Assembly (NCBI GenBank): GCA_002706765.1
Contig: PAJV01000077.1
Location: 62,001-126,000 of the forward strand
Reading direction: 5' to 3'
DNA length: 64,000 bases
Source of the DNA: Gimesia sp.
GTDB taxonomy: Bacteria; Planctomycetota; Planctomycetia; Planctomycetales; Planctomycetaceae
The translations under genes and the position numbers were made by a program. The notes under the pieces were generated by a model. The model worked only from the letters and a program-made list of their open reading frames with translations, made no database searches and had not been told where the DNA came from. Positions 35,815 to 44,369 of the stretch are shown piece after piece. How positions within the stretch are numbered: the stretch's first letter is position 1; each line of letters starts with the position of its first letter.

Positions 35815-36933
35815 TTGAAAACCTACCATTCCTTCTCAAGCCTGGCGTTGCTGACCTGCCTGTGTGCCTGCCTGGGCAGCAGCAATTTGACATTCGCGGA
35901 ACCGACGAAAGCACAACAGGCGGCAATCAGCCGGGCCAGCAGTGAAATGGCAGCAGCGGCCAAACGCTTCCTGGCCTCTCTTCCCGAGGAACAACGCCAG
36001 GCAGCCACCTTCAAACTTGACAGTAAAGAACGAGACAGCTGGTACTTCATTCCCGACTTCGCCATCAAGGACGACAAACGGACCGGCGTGCCCATGACAA
36101 AGATGACACCTCAGCAGCAGATTTTTGCCGTCACACTGCCTGCCACGGCACTCTCCCACCGCGGTTTTCTGGAGATGAACTCCATCCGCGCACTGGAGCA
36201 TGTGCTTTTCGAACTGGAAGGCAAAGACTACCGCAACCCCGAACTCTACTACGTCTCGATCTTCGGCAAACCTGATCCCAAGGGAACCTGGGGCTGGCGA
36301 TTTGAAGGACACCACCTGTCTGTGAATGTCACCATTGTTGACGGCAAGAAATTCTCGGTAACTCCTTCCTTCTTCGGTTCCAACCCTGCGACCGTCAAGC
36401 AGGGCCCGCTCAAAGGTGTCGAAGTTCTCAAGGAAGAACAGCAGCTGGCGTTGAACCTTGTTAAATCCTTCAATCCCGATCAGCTGGCCATCGCCACGAT
36501 CGACACCTCAGATCTCGATAAAAAACTGCTGGCGAAAAGCGTGATCAAGGAAGTTCTTACCACCGACGATCCCGTCGTTGACAAAGGCATGATTCAACAT
36601 AAAGGGATCCAGTATGCCGATCTCGATCCGAAACAGCAGAAAATGCTGCTGCGCCTGGTCAACACCTACCTGGGTCGCTTCCGACCGGAACTGCTCAAGG
36701 GAACCCGCTACCTGGGCAACCTGCGCGATGGTGACCATCTCTACTTCGCCTGGAGTGGCGGCCAGAAGCGGGGGGAATTCCATTACTACCGCATTCAATC
36801 CAAGGTCTTCCTGATTGAATTCGCCAACACCCAGAACGACGCCAATCACGTACACGCGGTCTTCCGCGAATTCGAAGGTGATTTCGGTCGCGACCTGCTC
36901 AAAGAGCATTTCACAAAGCATCACGGCCAATAA
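35815..36933 (+). CDS. DUF3500 exported protein
   Basis: A 372-residue protein with a cleavable signal peptide (MKTYHSFSSLALLTCLCACLGSSNLTFA). The mature protein has the DUF3500 pattern, with FKLDSKERDSWYFIPDF, GWRFEGHHLSVNVTIVDG and a C-terminal YFAWSGGQKRGEFHYYRIQSK. It starts at a TTG preceded by AAGGAA at good spacing. Followed by a strong terminator, so monocistronic. Function unknown. Confidence 0.88.
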   Translation: MKTYHSFSSLALLTCLCACLGSSNLTFAEPTKAQQAAISRASSEMAAAAKRFLASLPEEQRQAATFKLDSKERDSWYFIPDFAIKDDKRTGVPMTKMTPQQQIFAVTLPATALSHRGFLEMNSIRALEHVLFELEGKDYRNPELYYVSIFGKPDPKGTWGWRFEGHHLSVNVTIVDGKKFSVTPSFFGSNPATVKQGPLKGVEVLKEEQQLALNLVKSFNPDQLAIATIDTSDLDKKLLAKSVIKEVLTTDDPVVDKGMIQHKGIQYADLDPKQQKMLLRLVNTYLGRFRPELLKGTRYLGNLRDGDHLYFAWSGGQKRGEFHYYRIQSKVFLIEFANTQNDANHVHAVFREFEGDFGRDLLKEHFTKHHGQ

Positions 36934-36958
36934 TCTGCCTAAGTAAGTTTTATCATCG

Positions 36959-36991
36959 GGCCCGCTGAGCACACCCTCAGCGGGCCTGTTT
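36959..36991 (+). terminator. Rho-independent terminator after DUF3500 gene
   Basis: GGCCCGCTGAG (36959-36969) pairs with CTCAGCGGGCC (36976-36986), six-base loop, followed by TGTTTTC. Confidence 0.85.
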
Positions 36992-37065
36992 TCATTTCAG
37001 AAGGGGAGCGAACTTCTCCCAACAATTTTGTGGACTGATTTTGCTTTAACAGTTACTTTAATGGG

Positions 37066-37695
37066 ATGGAAAACATCCCTGTGGTAACCGCTGACAAAAC
37101 AGCCCTCCAACCCCGGCGGTTCAACCGCTGGATTCGCACCGTCATTCTGATCGCCCTGGGTCTCCTGTTCCTGTTCTACTTTCCGGTGATCCGTGAAACC
37201 TATTTTCGTTGTGCAATCTGTGGCATGACACATATCGAGCAACGAGTTACCGCTTTCGGCTGTCTCATTTCATCATGGGAACGACCGACTGAATCCAGTG
37301 ACTGGTATCAGGCCAATGTGGAACCGGAGCATAAACATGTCTGGGTCCGTGGTACTTATGCTGAAGGGAAAAACGTTTTCGGCCAGACAGTCTTGATGCA
37401 GCAACTCACCTCTCTTGCCTCGGGACCATTCAGCTGGCTGTATCTGGGTAATTACAAACAAATGGAAATCTATAAATTAAGCCCGGACCCGGCTCAGGCC
37501 CGAGTTCTACTGCTGAAGCTGGCGCACTTTGAACCTGAAGGCTCACCTGAAAGGAAAGTACAGGATGAAATCTATTCAAGATTTTGGGAATGGAGAATCA
37601 ATGGAATGCAAGACCCCTGGCCGTTCGAAGAGGGGGAGTTCCTGAGCCCAGTTCAACCCACCGATCCAGATAATCCCCCATCCTCGCCAGATTGA
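37066..37695 (+). CDS. Hypothetical membrane-anchored protein
   Basis: A 209-residue protein. One transmembrane helix at about residues 25-43 (TVILIALGLLFLFYF) is preceded by a basic stretch, suggesting an anchor with the C-terminus outside. A CAICGM (CxxC) motif follows the helix at about 51-54. The C-terminal tail is Pro/Asp rich. No family recognised and no clear ribosome site; an ATG five bases earlier is in another frame. Confidence 0.6.
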   Translation: MENIPVVTADKTALQPRRFNRWIRTVILIALGLLFLFYFPVIRETYFRCAICGMTHIEQRVTAFGCLISSWERPTESSDWYQANVEPEHKHVWVRGTYAEGKNVFGQTVLMQQLTSLASGPFSWLYLGNYKQMEIYKLSPDPAQARVLLLKLAHFEPEGSPERKVQDEIYSRFWEWRINGMQDPWPFEEGEFLSPVQPTDPDNPPSSPD

Positions 37696-37872
37696 AGAGA
37701 CTTAATTTGTCTGTCAAACAGATCGGCCGAGATATGAAAAACCTCAGAGAAATTTTAAAAATCCCATACCTGAGCGAACCTGTTCAATCTTCTAAACGTC
37801 CGCATACACACATCAACCTCAATCACGGAAATCTAAAGGGCCCCTCTCCCTGGCCCAATCAGAGGATATCAC

Positions 37873-38316
37873 ATGCATCGAATCATCCGCGAATACCAGC
37901 CTGCAGACCTGAATGATGTTCTGGCAGCCTGGGAAAGTGCCACCCGTCTGGCCCATCCCTTTCTGCAGGAAGACTTCCTGGAACAGGAACGTCATAACAT
38001 ACCCAACCTTTATTTACCCAATGCAGAAACCTGGATTATCGAACAGGATCAACAGGTGATCGGTTTTATCGCCCTGTTGGGAAATGAAGTAGGTGCGATT
38101 TTTGTGAAGCCGGAATTTCATGGAACCGGCGCCGGCAAGGCACTCATGGACAAAGCACAGGAACTGCGGGGCGATCTGCAGGTCGAAGTTTTCGAAGCGA
38201 ATGCTATCGGGCGTCAATTTTATGATCGCTATGGTTTTAAGGCACTGTCAGAATCGACACATGAACCGACGGGAAACCGATTACTCAGACTTCAATTCAA
38301 TGCCGCTGTAAATTAA
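37873..38316 (+). CDS. GNAT-family N-acetyltransferase
   Basis: A 147-residue single-domain enzyme using acetyl-CoA. The cofactor loop is visible as IFVKPEFHGTGAGKALMDKAQE (Q/R-x-x-G-x-G/A type), and the C-terminal strand as FYDRYGFKALSES. The start follows AGAGGA. Acceptor unknown; resembles YafP/YjaB-like members. Confidence 0.87.
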   Translation: MHRIIREYQPADLNDVLAAWESATRLAHPFLQEDFLEQERHNIPNLYLPNAETWIIEQDQQVIGFIALLGNEVGAIFVKPEFHGTGAGKALMDKAQELRGDLQVEVFEANAIGRQFYDRYGFKALSESTHEPTGNRLLRLQFNAAVN

Positions 38317-38354
38317 AATCAGATCCAACTTGCCTTCAACCTGGAAGTGGATTC

Positions 38355-38717
38355 ATGCCTGCACACGAAAAAATCAACTACGTCGAATTCCCCGCCCGAG
38401 ACCTGGCGGCAACCAAAGCATTCTTCGAGACCGTCTTCGGCTGGTCGTTTACTGATTTTGGTCCGGACTACACCGCCTTCGCGAACGAAGGACTGGATGG
38501 CGGCTTCTTCAAAGCAGAACTCTGTTCCACCACGGAGAACGGCGGCGCGTTACTCGTCTTTTACAGTGAGCAGCTGGAAGAAACCCTGTCCAAAGTAGAA
38601 GCAGCCGGCGGCCAGATCAGCAAATCCATCTTTTCCTTTCCGGGCGGCAGACGCTTTCAGTTTCTGGAACCCTCCGGAAATGAATTTGCGGTCTGGTCCG
38701 ATCATCCCGGGCAATAA
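38355..38717 (+). CDS. VOC-family (glyoxalase-like) protein
   Basis: A 120-residue protein with the beta-alpha-beta-beta-beta fold pattern: INYVEFPARDLAATKAFFETVFGW at the start and FPGGRRFQFLEPSGNEFAVWS at the end, where metal-ligand Glu residues lie. It follows the acetyltransferase gene by 38 bases. Substrate unknown. Confidence 0.87.
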   Translation: MPAHEKINYVEFPARDLAATKAFFETVFGWSFTDFGPDYTAFANEGLDGGFFKAELCSTTENGGALLVFYSEQLEETLSKVEAAGGQISKSIFSFPGGRRFQFLEPSGNEFAVWSDHPGQ

Positions 38718-39035
38718 AACAGACAAAACATATCGGGAACAATAGCAGCAACAACCCGCCCTGTGGATTTTGCTTCTCGGGATTCGCCCGTCATATAGCC
38801 TGGACTGATAGGCCTGCGACAATCCCCAGCCCCTCTAATCCTCATATCCGCGCGGCCCTTTCTGCATAATTTCTTTTGATTATTGCCTCCAGTTCAGTAA
38901 GATGTGGTCCCATAAGCTACTATTTCGAAAATAGATGGCGTAGTTTTCCCTGTTTGGGAAGGCGGCGCGAAATAGAAATCACCCACAACATCATCATTTC
39001 CCTGGACTCACCCGAGTGAAACGAAAGGCTTTGTC
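38718..39035. other. Gene-free region before DUF805 pair
   Basis: This 318-base gap shows two weak inverted repeats near 38921-38965 (CTATTT/AAATAG and TTCCC/GGGAA). No gene or strong signal is seen. Confidence 0.4.
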
Positions 39036-39410
39036 ATGAACTGGTATCTGGCGGTCCTCAAAAAGTATGCCGATTTCTCCGGTCGCGCGCGAAGAAAAGA
39101 ATACTGGATGTTTATCCTGTTCAATATCCTCATCTCATTTGTCATCGGGATCCTCGGGGCGATTATTGGTGAAACAGGTGGACTCATTACGGTCTCGCTT
39201 TCCGGTTTGTACTCGCTGTTTATTTTCATCCCCAGCATCGCAGTCACAGTCCGTCGCCTGCATGATACCAATCGCACCGGATGGTGGATTCTGATCAGTC
39301 TGATTCCCTTCTTCGGGGCAATCATTCTGTTTATCTTCATGATTCTGGACAGCGATCCCAACGCGAACGCGTATGGTGAAAATCCCAAGCTGGCACCTGA
39401 GCCGCAATAA
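39036..39410 (+). CDS. DUF805 membrane protein
   Basis: A 124-residue protein with about four transmembrane helices. It starts with MNWYLAVLKKYADFSGRARRKEYW, the DUF805 signature, and has VRRLHDTNRTGWW after the third helix. Paralogous to the next gene. The family is of unknown function in the inner membrane. Confidence 0.9.
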   Translation: MNWYLAVLKKYADFSGRARRKEYWMFILFNILISFVIGILGAIIGETGGLITVSLSGLYSLFIFIPSIAVTVRRLHDTNRTGWWILISLIPFFGAIILFIFMILDSDPNANAYGENPKLAPEPQ

Positions 39411-39532
39411 ACGTTCTTTCTTGAACAAAATCAACAGGGAGAGAAAACGCGACCCAGCGACTGCTGCGTCGTGTTTCCCCCTGTATTCCCGCTTGACCCA
39501 ACTTTGCTTCTGTGGACGGAAACGGTTTTCAA

Positions 39533-39934
39533 ATGAACTGGTATCTGAAAGTACTTAAGAATTTTGCCACGCTCGACGGTCGTGCCCGTCGGCTGGAATA
39601 CTGGATGTTTACCCTGTTCGACGTGATCTTCACAGTCCTGTCGTTTGTCGTCGGTGCCGTCCTGGGGCGAGTGCTGAACCTCGACGAAGCCCTGAATGGA
39701 GCAGGACTGGGGCTGATATTCTGCCTGCTTTACCTGCTGGTGGTCCTCATGCCCAAGCTCTCGGTCACGGTCCGACGTCTGCACGATACCGACCGCAGCG
39801 CACTCTGGCTGCTGGTTTTCCTGGTCCCCGGCATCGGTCCACTGGTCATGTTGATCATGATGATTCTGGAAGGAACCAGCGGCCCCAACCAGTACGGCCC
39901 CGATCCCAAAACGACCGTCGAACCGGCCGCCTGA
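39533..39934 (+). CDS. DUF805 membrane protein (second copy)
   Basis: A 133-residue protein starting MNWYLKVLKNFATLDGRARRLEYW and containing VRRLHDTDRSALW, clearly a tandem paralogue of the gene 122 bases upstream. The start at 39533 matches the family start; the frame opens 21 bases earlier. The two share the ends more than the middle helices. Confidence 0.9.
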   Translation: MNWYLKVLKNFATLDGRARRLEYWMFTLFDVIFTVLSFVVGAVLGRVLNLDEALNGAGLGLIFCLLYLLVVLMPKLSVTVRRLHDTDRSALWLLVFLVPGIGPLVMLIMMILEGTSGPNQYGPDPKTTVEPAA

Positions 39935-40164
39935 GACAGACTGTCACCCCACTCCTTTCCCGCTGGAAAATAGCTTTCTCGATTCGTGAAAAAATAAGTC
40001 AATCAGGACTGTGCAAACGGTCGAATCAACGGTATATATCCTCCTGCAAATTCAACTTTCAACAACATGAGGTGCCATGTGAATTAAACACCGTGTGGAC
40101 GAGGGGCTTCGTCAAGCCACAACCTGCGACCACACTCCTTCCTTTTGTGTATTAGAGATCCTAA

Positions 40165-40800
40165 ATGATACACCCCAAAACTGAGTTGAAATTTATCAGC
40201 AACGAAATCGGCTACGGCGTCGTCGCCACCGAGTTCATCCCCGCTGGCTCCATCACCTGGGTCCTGGATAAACTGGACCGCGAGTTCAGTTCAGTCGAAT
40301 TTCAGTCGATGGAAGACATCTACCAGAATATTCTGGATACCTACTCTTTTCGCAATAACCAGGGAAACCTGGTCCTCTGCTGGGACAACGGCCGCTACGT
40401 CAACCACAGCTTCAATTCCAACTGCCTGACCACCGCTTACGACTTCGAAATTGCCATCCGGGACATTCACCCTGGGGAACAGCTGACCGACGATTACGGC
40501 TACCTGAATATCCCCACTCCCTTTCGTGGTATTGATGAAGGAACCCGCCGCAAAATCGTGTATCCCAACGATTTGATCAAATACTACAAGATCTGGGACA
40601 AGAAACTGCTCAAGGTTTTCAATCGTATCCCCCACCTCCATCAACCACTGCAGGAACTGCTCACTGAAGAGATGTGGAATGAAATCGTGGCCGTTTCCAA
40701 GGGACATCAGGAAATGAAATCAATCCTCAACAACTATTACAACGATGAAAGCAGAACCGAAGAGCGGAAGCCCAGCAAAGAAAAGAATACTGCCGTTTAA
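40165..40800 (+). CDS. SET-domain protein (predicted lysine methyltransferase)
   Basis: A 211-residue protein with a compact SET domain. Seen are GYGVVATEFIPAGS, the knot motif YVNHSFNSNC (N-H-S) and GEQLTDDYGYLN; the C-terminal 90 residues are helical and charged. These are the S-adenosylmethionine and lysine channel motifs of protein lysine methyltransferases. Substrate unknown; it stands alone with no nearby DNA-binding protein. Confidence 0.88.
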   Translation: MIHPKTELKFISNEIGYGVVATEFIPAGSITWVLDKLDREFSSVEFQSMEDIYQNILDTYSFRNNQGNLVLCWDNGRYVNHSFNSNCLTTAYDFEIAIRDIHPGEQLTDDYGYLNIPTPFRGIDEGTRRKIVYPNDLIKYYKIWDKKLLKVFNRIPHLHQPLQELLTEEMWNEIVAVSKGHQEMKSILNNYYNDESRTEERKPSKEKNTAV

Positions 40801-40840
40801 ACTTCTCCCCCATCAGCCCGGAGAATGATTGACACGTTCC

Positions 40841-40870
40841 CGCTCATGCTCCAGACTGGAAGCATGAGCG
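40841..40870. promoter_or_regulatory. Inverted repeat over a start codon
   Basis: CGCTCATGCT (40841-40850) and AGCATGAGCG (40861-40870) are perfect inverted repeats; inside them CCAG and CTGG also pair. The likely ATG of the zinc-ribbon gene (40864) lies in the right arm. It could act as an RNA hairpin hiding the start or as a protein-binding site. Confidence 0.5.
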
Positions 40871-41244
40871 ATCTTCCTTTTATCCGCTGCCTGGGCTGTG
40901 AAACAGCCGTGTTTGATCCAGGTCGGGCTTCCTGTCCCGGCTGTGGACGCTGCCCGGTGTGTGGAAGCAGGCGTTTCAAGACCGAAGTCAAAACCTGTCC
41001 GGACTGCGAATTGCCTTACTGCGACTGTTGTGGTCGCTGTCCTCAATGCAACGGGCTGCGGTACTCGGAAGAGATTCCCCCCTGTGAGTGCGGACATCCG
41101 CTGGACGCCGAGAAACTGGCAGACCTGGTACGCTATGAAGCCGTCGTGGGAGCAATCAGGCGGCCCACCCCCTGGGGTTGTCTCTGCGCTGCATTCACTC
41201 TGACTTTAGTGGCACTGCTGCTGATTTACGTCTGGAATCGTTAG
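40864..41244 (+). CDS. Zinc-ribbon protein with C-terminal anchor
   Basis: A 126-residue protein with at least seven CxxC-type pairs in the first 80 residues (CLGC, CPGC, CPVC, CPDC, CDCC, CPQC, CECG), thus several zinc ribbons, then one transmembrane helix at the C-terminus (CAAFTLTLVALLLIYVW). A start at 40825 would add 13 residues and is equally possible, since neither has a well-spaced ribosome site. Function unknown. Confidence 0.7.
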   Translation: MSDLPFIRCLGCETAVFDPGRASCPGCGRCPVCGSRRFKTEVKTCPDCELPYCDCCGRCPQCNGLRYSEEIPPCECGHPLDAEKLADLVRYEAVVGAIRRPTPWGCLCAAFTLTLVALLLIYVWNR

Positions 41245-41557
41245 ACCAGGTAGCGTGGACAGCCCTGCATTCGCTAACGTTTTGCCCATTTTCTTCTTGA
41301 ACTCCGGTTTTCCAGACTGCTACGATAACCCTGTTGCTGGCAGGAAGCGGGACTGGAAGCTACGCAGCCCCGACCTGGCAACAGGATTCGGGCATGTGTA
41401 CCGTTTGTCAGGATAGAATTCCGGGATACTCGCTCAATTTCAACATAAGGGAGCGCACACATTTCACTATCGCATCGTCCAGACTATTATGCTCGTCGCC
41501 TGAAATTTTGCAGACGAGATAATAAAACGGGATACATGCTAACAAAGGAGATCTGTG
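41245..41557. other. Gene-free region
   Basis: This 313-base gap has an inverted repeat CCTGTTGC (about 41330) / GCAACAGG (about 41378). AAAGGAG at 41544-41550 is the ribosome site of the next gene. No gene is seen. Confidence 0.4.
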
Positions 41558-41977
41558 ATGGCTGATGAAAAACTGAATTTACCGGACAACTACCTGCTCT
41601 GGCTGGACAGCCTCGAGAATGAAGCCTACGCTGAATTCGACGAACGGGAGTGGGAGATCGCCAGTCGTGAAGAGCTTCAGGAACTGCTTGAGATCGACGA
41701 TTACGAGGTCGCGTACATCGATCAGGCGAACCTGTATGTGAAACTGATCCAGGATATCACCGGCGATACAACGACGATGGATGATGAGGGTAACCGAATC
41801 CCCTTCTCCCGCATTGGCTCCTGGCTGACCATCGGCTACGACAACGAAGACCTGCTCTGTGTCGACCCGGCTGACAACTACTCCGTCTGGGGCTTCTATC
41901 CCAATGAAGGTGGCGACGTCGAAAAACTCGCGGACAACCTGGATGAATTTTTGGAAGGACTGGAACTGCTGGAATAA
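41558..41977 (+). CDS. SMI1/KNR4 (SUKH) family protein
   Basis: A 139-residue acidic protein with the SUKH pattern: LPDNYLLWLDSLENEA near the start, then a central RIGSWLTIGYDNEDLLCVD and the final FLEGLELLE helix. SUKH proteins are often immunity proteins of polymorphic toxins, but no toxin lies beside it. The ATG at 41558 follows AAAGGAG; a GTG three bases earlier is less likely. Confidence 0.8.
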   Translation: MADEKLNLPDNYLLWLDSLENEAYAEFDEREWEIASREELQELLEIDDYEVAYIDQANLYVKLIQDITGDTTTMDDEGNRIPFSRIGSWLTIGYDNEDLLCVDPADNYSVWGFYPNEGGDVEKLADNLDEFLEGLELLE

Positions 41978-42034
41978 GCCATGATATCTCTGAATAAACT
42001 GATATCATTGCGGTTAAGGAATTCCTGATTTTTT

Positions 42035-42643
42035 ATGCGAAGCATTGAAGAGTTTCGAAATCGACAACTGGAAATGCTGCCACATGCATTGAAACGACCT
42101 GCCATGTATGGGGGAAATGCCCCTGGAATCGCATTATCATTAGGCTCACTTTTATGGGATCTCTGCTGGATCGATGAACGCGAGAACGATTGGGAAGAAT
42201 TCAAAGAAACTGATTTAAAGGGAAGTCGCGGAGTGCTGGGACAATTTGAGTATCAGCACTTTCAAATCCCGGACTACATCGCTGAAGTGGCCTCTACTTA
42301 TGCCCAGGTGGCGCACAAACTCGATTACTTTCAACCAGATCGTGTCCTGAATGCTACGGAATGGAACGACCTGCAATCCACGTTGATTCCGGATTTTTTC
42401 GAACGTGACTGGACCCAGACTGAAATCTATGATCGCCTGGGACCGCCGTCTTATGAAAATTACAGTAGCGACACAAGGGTCGCCTGTTTTGCTCCTGAAC
42501 CTGCCGCAGACTGGATCTTTTTCGATTTTTCGCGACGACTTCCCGATCACAGTGACTGGTTACAGACTCCGATCTTGAGGGATATTCGCAGAACAGAAAA
42601 CCGATTTGAATTCTTCCCCTTCGCAGAATGGTGTCAGAAATAA
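42035..42643 (+). CDS. Hypothetical protein
   Basis: A 202-residue soluble protein, rich in Trp and acidic residues (LLWDLCWIDERENDWEEF). No family recognised. It starts MRSIEEFRNRQLEMLPHALKRPAMYGG, which recalls openings of toxin-immunity type proteins, but that is a weak impression. It follows the SUKH gene by 57 bases and precedes the YggL-like gene by 19. Confidence 0.6.
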   Translation: MRSIEEFRNRQLEMLPHALKRPAMYGGNAPGIALSLGSLLWDLCWIDERENDWEEFKETDLKGSRGVLGQFEYQHFQIPDYIAEVASTYAQVAHKLDYFQPDRVLNATEWNDLQSTLIPDFFERDWTQTEIYDRLGPPSYENYSSDTRVACFAPEPAADWIFFDFSRRLPDHSDWLQTPILRDIRRTENRFEFFPFAEWCQK

Positions 42644-42662
42644 CATTAGAAGAAATTGACAC

Positions 42663-43010
42663 ATGCGCAAACGCCTCCGCAAAAAGAAACATCGGGGTGA
42701 GTTCATCGACTGGAATGTCGCCGTCACCGTGAACCTGGTACCCGGATCGGACTATGAAATATTTCTGGACGACTGGATCGAACAGGCCATCGAAGGAAAT
42801 CACTGCTTTTTTGGGGGCTCCAGCACGCCACAGCAGATCGAGGGGACCATTCAACTGGGAACCGCAGCAAAGCAGCCCGAAAAGCGTCTGACGGACATCA
42901 TCGACTGGCTCAATAACCGTCTCGATGTCTTGAATTTTCAGTTCAGCCCCCTCTACGATGGCTGGAATGGCCCGTTTCTGGATTCTGATGGTCGGGAAAA
43001 GATTTTTTAA
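42663..43010 (+). CDS. YggL-like (DUF469) protein
   Basis: A 115-residue protein beginning MRKRLRKKKHRGEF, followed by VAVTVNLVPGSDYEIFLDDWIEQAIEGNHCFFGG, matching the YggL 50S-binding family in order of features. The C-terminal half (LTDIIDWLNNRLDVLNFQFSPLYDGW) also fits. The E. coli protein binds the large ribosomal subunit; a like role is inferred. Confidence 0.8.
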   Translation: MRKRLRKKKHRGEFIDWNVAVTVNLVPGSDYEIFLDDWIEQAIEGNHCFFGGSSTPQQIEGTIQLGTAAKQPEKRLTDIIDWLNNRLDVLNFQFSPLYDGWNGPFLDSDGREKIF

Positions 43011-43027
43011 ATTAAGGCTTGACTAAA

Positions 43028-43041
43028 ACAGACAGGTCTGT
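43028..43041. promoter_or_regulatory. TetR operator, copy 1
   Basis: ACAGACAGGTCTGT lies 11-24 bases before the TetR start codon. Its reverse complement, ACAGACCTGTCTGT, occurs exactly at 43663-43676 past the end of the gene. The half sites ACAGAC/GTCTGT are symmetric apart from the central two bases. Confidence 0.75.
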
Positions 43042-43052
43042 ATATTTCAAGT

Positions 43053-43628
43053 ATGAGCAAAACACAACGCCCCTCCAATGCCCGGAAACGCATCGTCGAA
43101 ACAGCCGAGAAACTGTTTTATTCGGAAGGCATCCGTGCCGTCGGCATCGATCGTGTGATCGCCGAAGCCTGGGTGGCGAAAATGACATTATATAATCACT
43201 TTCCCTCGAAAGATGATCTGGTCGTCGAAGTCCTCAAATATCGGGAAGAACAGTTCAACCTGTATCTCAGACAACGCATGCTGGAACACCAGTCGCAGGG
43301 ACTGAATTCACTCAAAGCGTTTTTTGCCGCGTTAAAGGACTGGTTCCAGTGTTCTGACTATCGGGGATGTGCATTTCTCAATGCCCTGGCGGAACTGGCG
43401 GACTCGAATCCCACAGCAACCGATTTTTGTTCAGACCACAAACGACGATTTAAGGAGCAACTGACCGAAATCATAATTGAGTCCGCAGGCACCCAGGCAG
43501 CAGCCGTTGCCCCGGCGATTTGTATTCTGGTGGAAGGCGCCATCGTGACTGCCGTCAGCGAAGGAAATGCTGATGCCGCCGGGATTGCCGAACAGGCGGC
43601 TGAAATCCTGATTTCACAAACAAAATAA
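43053..43628 (+). CDS. TetR/AcrR-family regulator
   Basis: A 191-residue repressor. Residues 10-58 form the TetR helix-turn-helix: KRIVETAEKLFYSEGIRAVGIDRVI, then TLYNHFPSKDDLV. The remaining helices form the ligand pocket, with CAFLNALAELADSNP of the TetR_C family of YxaF-like regulators. Identical operators flank the gene on both sides, indicating autoregulation and control of the CMD gene downstream. No clear ribosome site precedes the ATG, and the operator overlaps that area. Confidence 0.9.
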   Translation: MSKTQRPSNARKRIVETAEKLFYSEGIRAVGIDRVIAEAWVAKMTLYNHFPSKDDLVVEVLKYREEQFNLYLRQRMLEHQSQGLNSLKAFFAALKDWFQCSDYRGCAFLNALAELADSNPTATDFCSDHKRRFKEQLTEIIIESAGTQAAAVAPAICILVEGAIVTAVSEGNADAAGIAEQAAEILISQTK

Positions 43629-43662
43629 AGAACCCGTTTCCTCTTTTTTTGACCATATCCAT

Positions 43663-43676
43663 ACAGACCTGTCTGT
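43663..43676. promoter_or_regulatory. TetR operator, copy 2
   Basis: ACAGACCTGTCTGT, the exact reverse complement of copy 1, lies 61 bases upstream of the CMD gene. Identity extends to about 18 bases when the flanks (AT... and ...TTT) are included. Confidence 0.75.
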
Positions 43677-43736
43677 TTATTATATTTGTATTTCACTTAC
43701 CCGCTTTTGTGTAAAATGTTTTGAAGGAGAAGAAAG

Positions 43737-44303
43737 ATGCCACGTTTAATCGCCGTCAATCCCGCCACCGTCACAGGTCCCGCTAAAGCATTATTAGACG
43801 GAGTCCAGTCCAAACTCGGAATGACTCCCAACCTGATGCGAACCATGGCCCATTCCCCCGCCGTACTGGATGCCTATCTGAAATTCAGTGGCACCCTGAC
43901 CACAGGAGCGCTTTCGGCTCAGCATCGGGAACAGATCTCGTTGACCGTAGGGGAAGCGAATCATTGTGGGTATTGTGTCTCGGCACATTCCGCCCTCGGA
44001 AAGCGTGCCGGTCTGTCAGCATCACAGATCCTGGAAAACCGGGCCGGTGGCGACTCTGACCCTGCAACGGCTGCCCTGTTGAAGTTCTCCCGGACTATCG
44101 TGGCAAAACGGGGACAGGTTTCCGACCAGGACCTGCAAGACATCCGCGACGCCGGGTTCAGTGAAGAGCAGATCGCCGAGATCGTCGCTAATGTGGCGCT
44201 CAACATCTTTACCAATTACTTCAATAACATCGCCCGGACGGAAATCGATTTCCCGACTGTCGAACCACTGCCGGAGGGGCTGGCAGCAGCGAATTCACAG
44301 TAA
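43737..44303 (+). CDS. Carboxymuconolactone decarboxylase/AhpD-like protein
   Basis: A 188-residue protein of the CMD/alkylhydroperoxidase D superfamily. The active site reads EANHCGYCVSAHSALGKRAG, with C-x2-C and His three residues on (E..C..C..H pattern of AhpD-like peroxidases). The N-terminal LMRTMAHSPAVLDAYLKF also fits. The start follows GAAGGAG. A TetR operator lies upstream and a terminator downstream, so this is the likely target of the TetR protein. Confidence 0.92.
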   Translation: MPRLIAVNPATVTGPAKALLDGVQSKLGMTPNLMRTMAHSPAVLDAYLKFSGTLTTGALSAQHREQISLTVGEANHCGYCVSAHSALGKRAGLSASQILENRAGGDSDPATAALLKFSRTIVAKRGQVSDQDLQDIRDAGFSEEQIAEIVANVALNIFTNYFNNIARTEIDFPTVEPLPEGLAAANSQ

Positions 44304-44312
44304 TCTCACACA

Positions 44313-44344
44313 GGGGCAGTTCCATGTCGAACTGCCCCCTTTTT
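44313..44344 (+). terminator. Rho-independent terminator after CMD gene
   Basis: GGGGCAGTTC (44313-44322) pairs with GAACTGCCCC (44329-44338), six-base loop, followed by CTTTTT. Confidence 0.88.
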
Positions 44345-44369
44345 CATTCTTCAATTCAGAAATTTCGCG

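Noticed and set aside
41558-42643. SUKH gene and neighbour as a polymorphic toxin-immunity locus
   Set aside because: No toxin, export domain or array of immunity genes lies nearby; SUKH proteins also occur singly.
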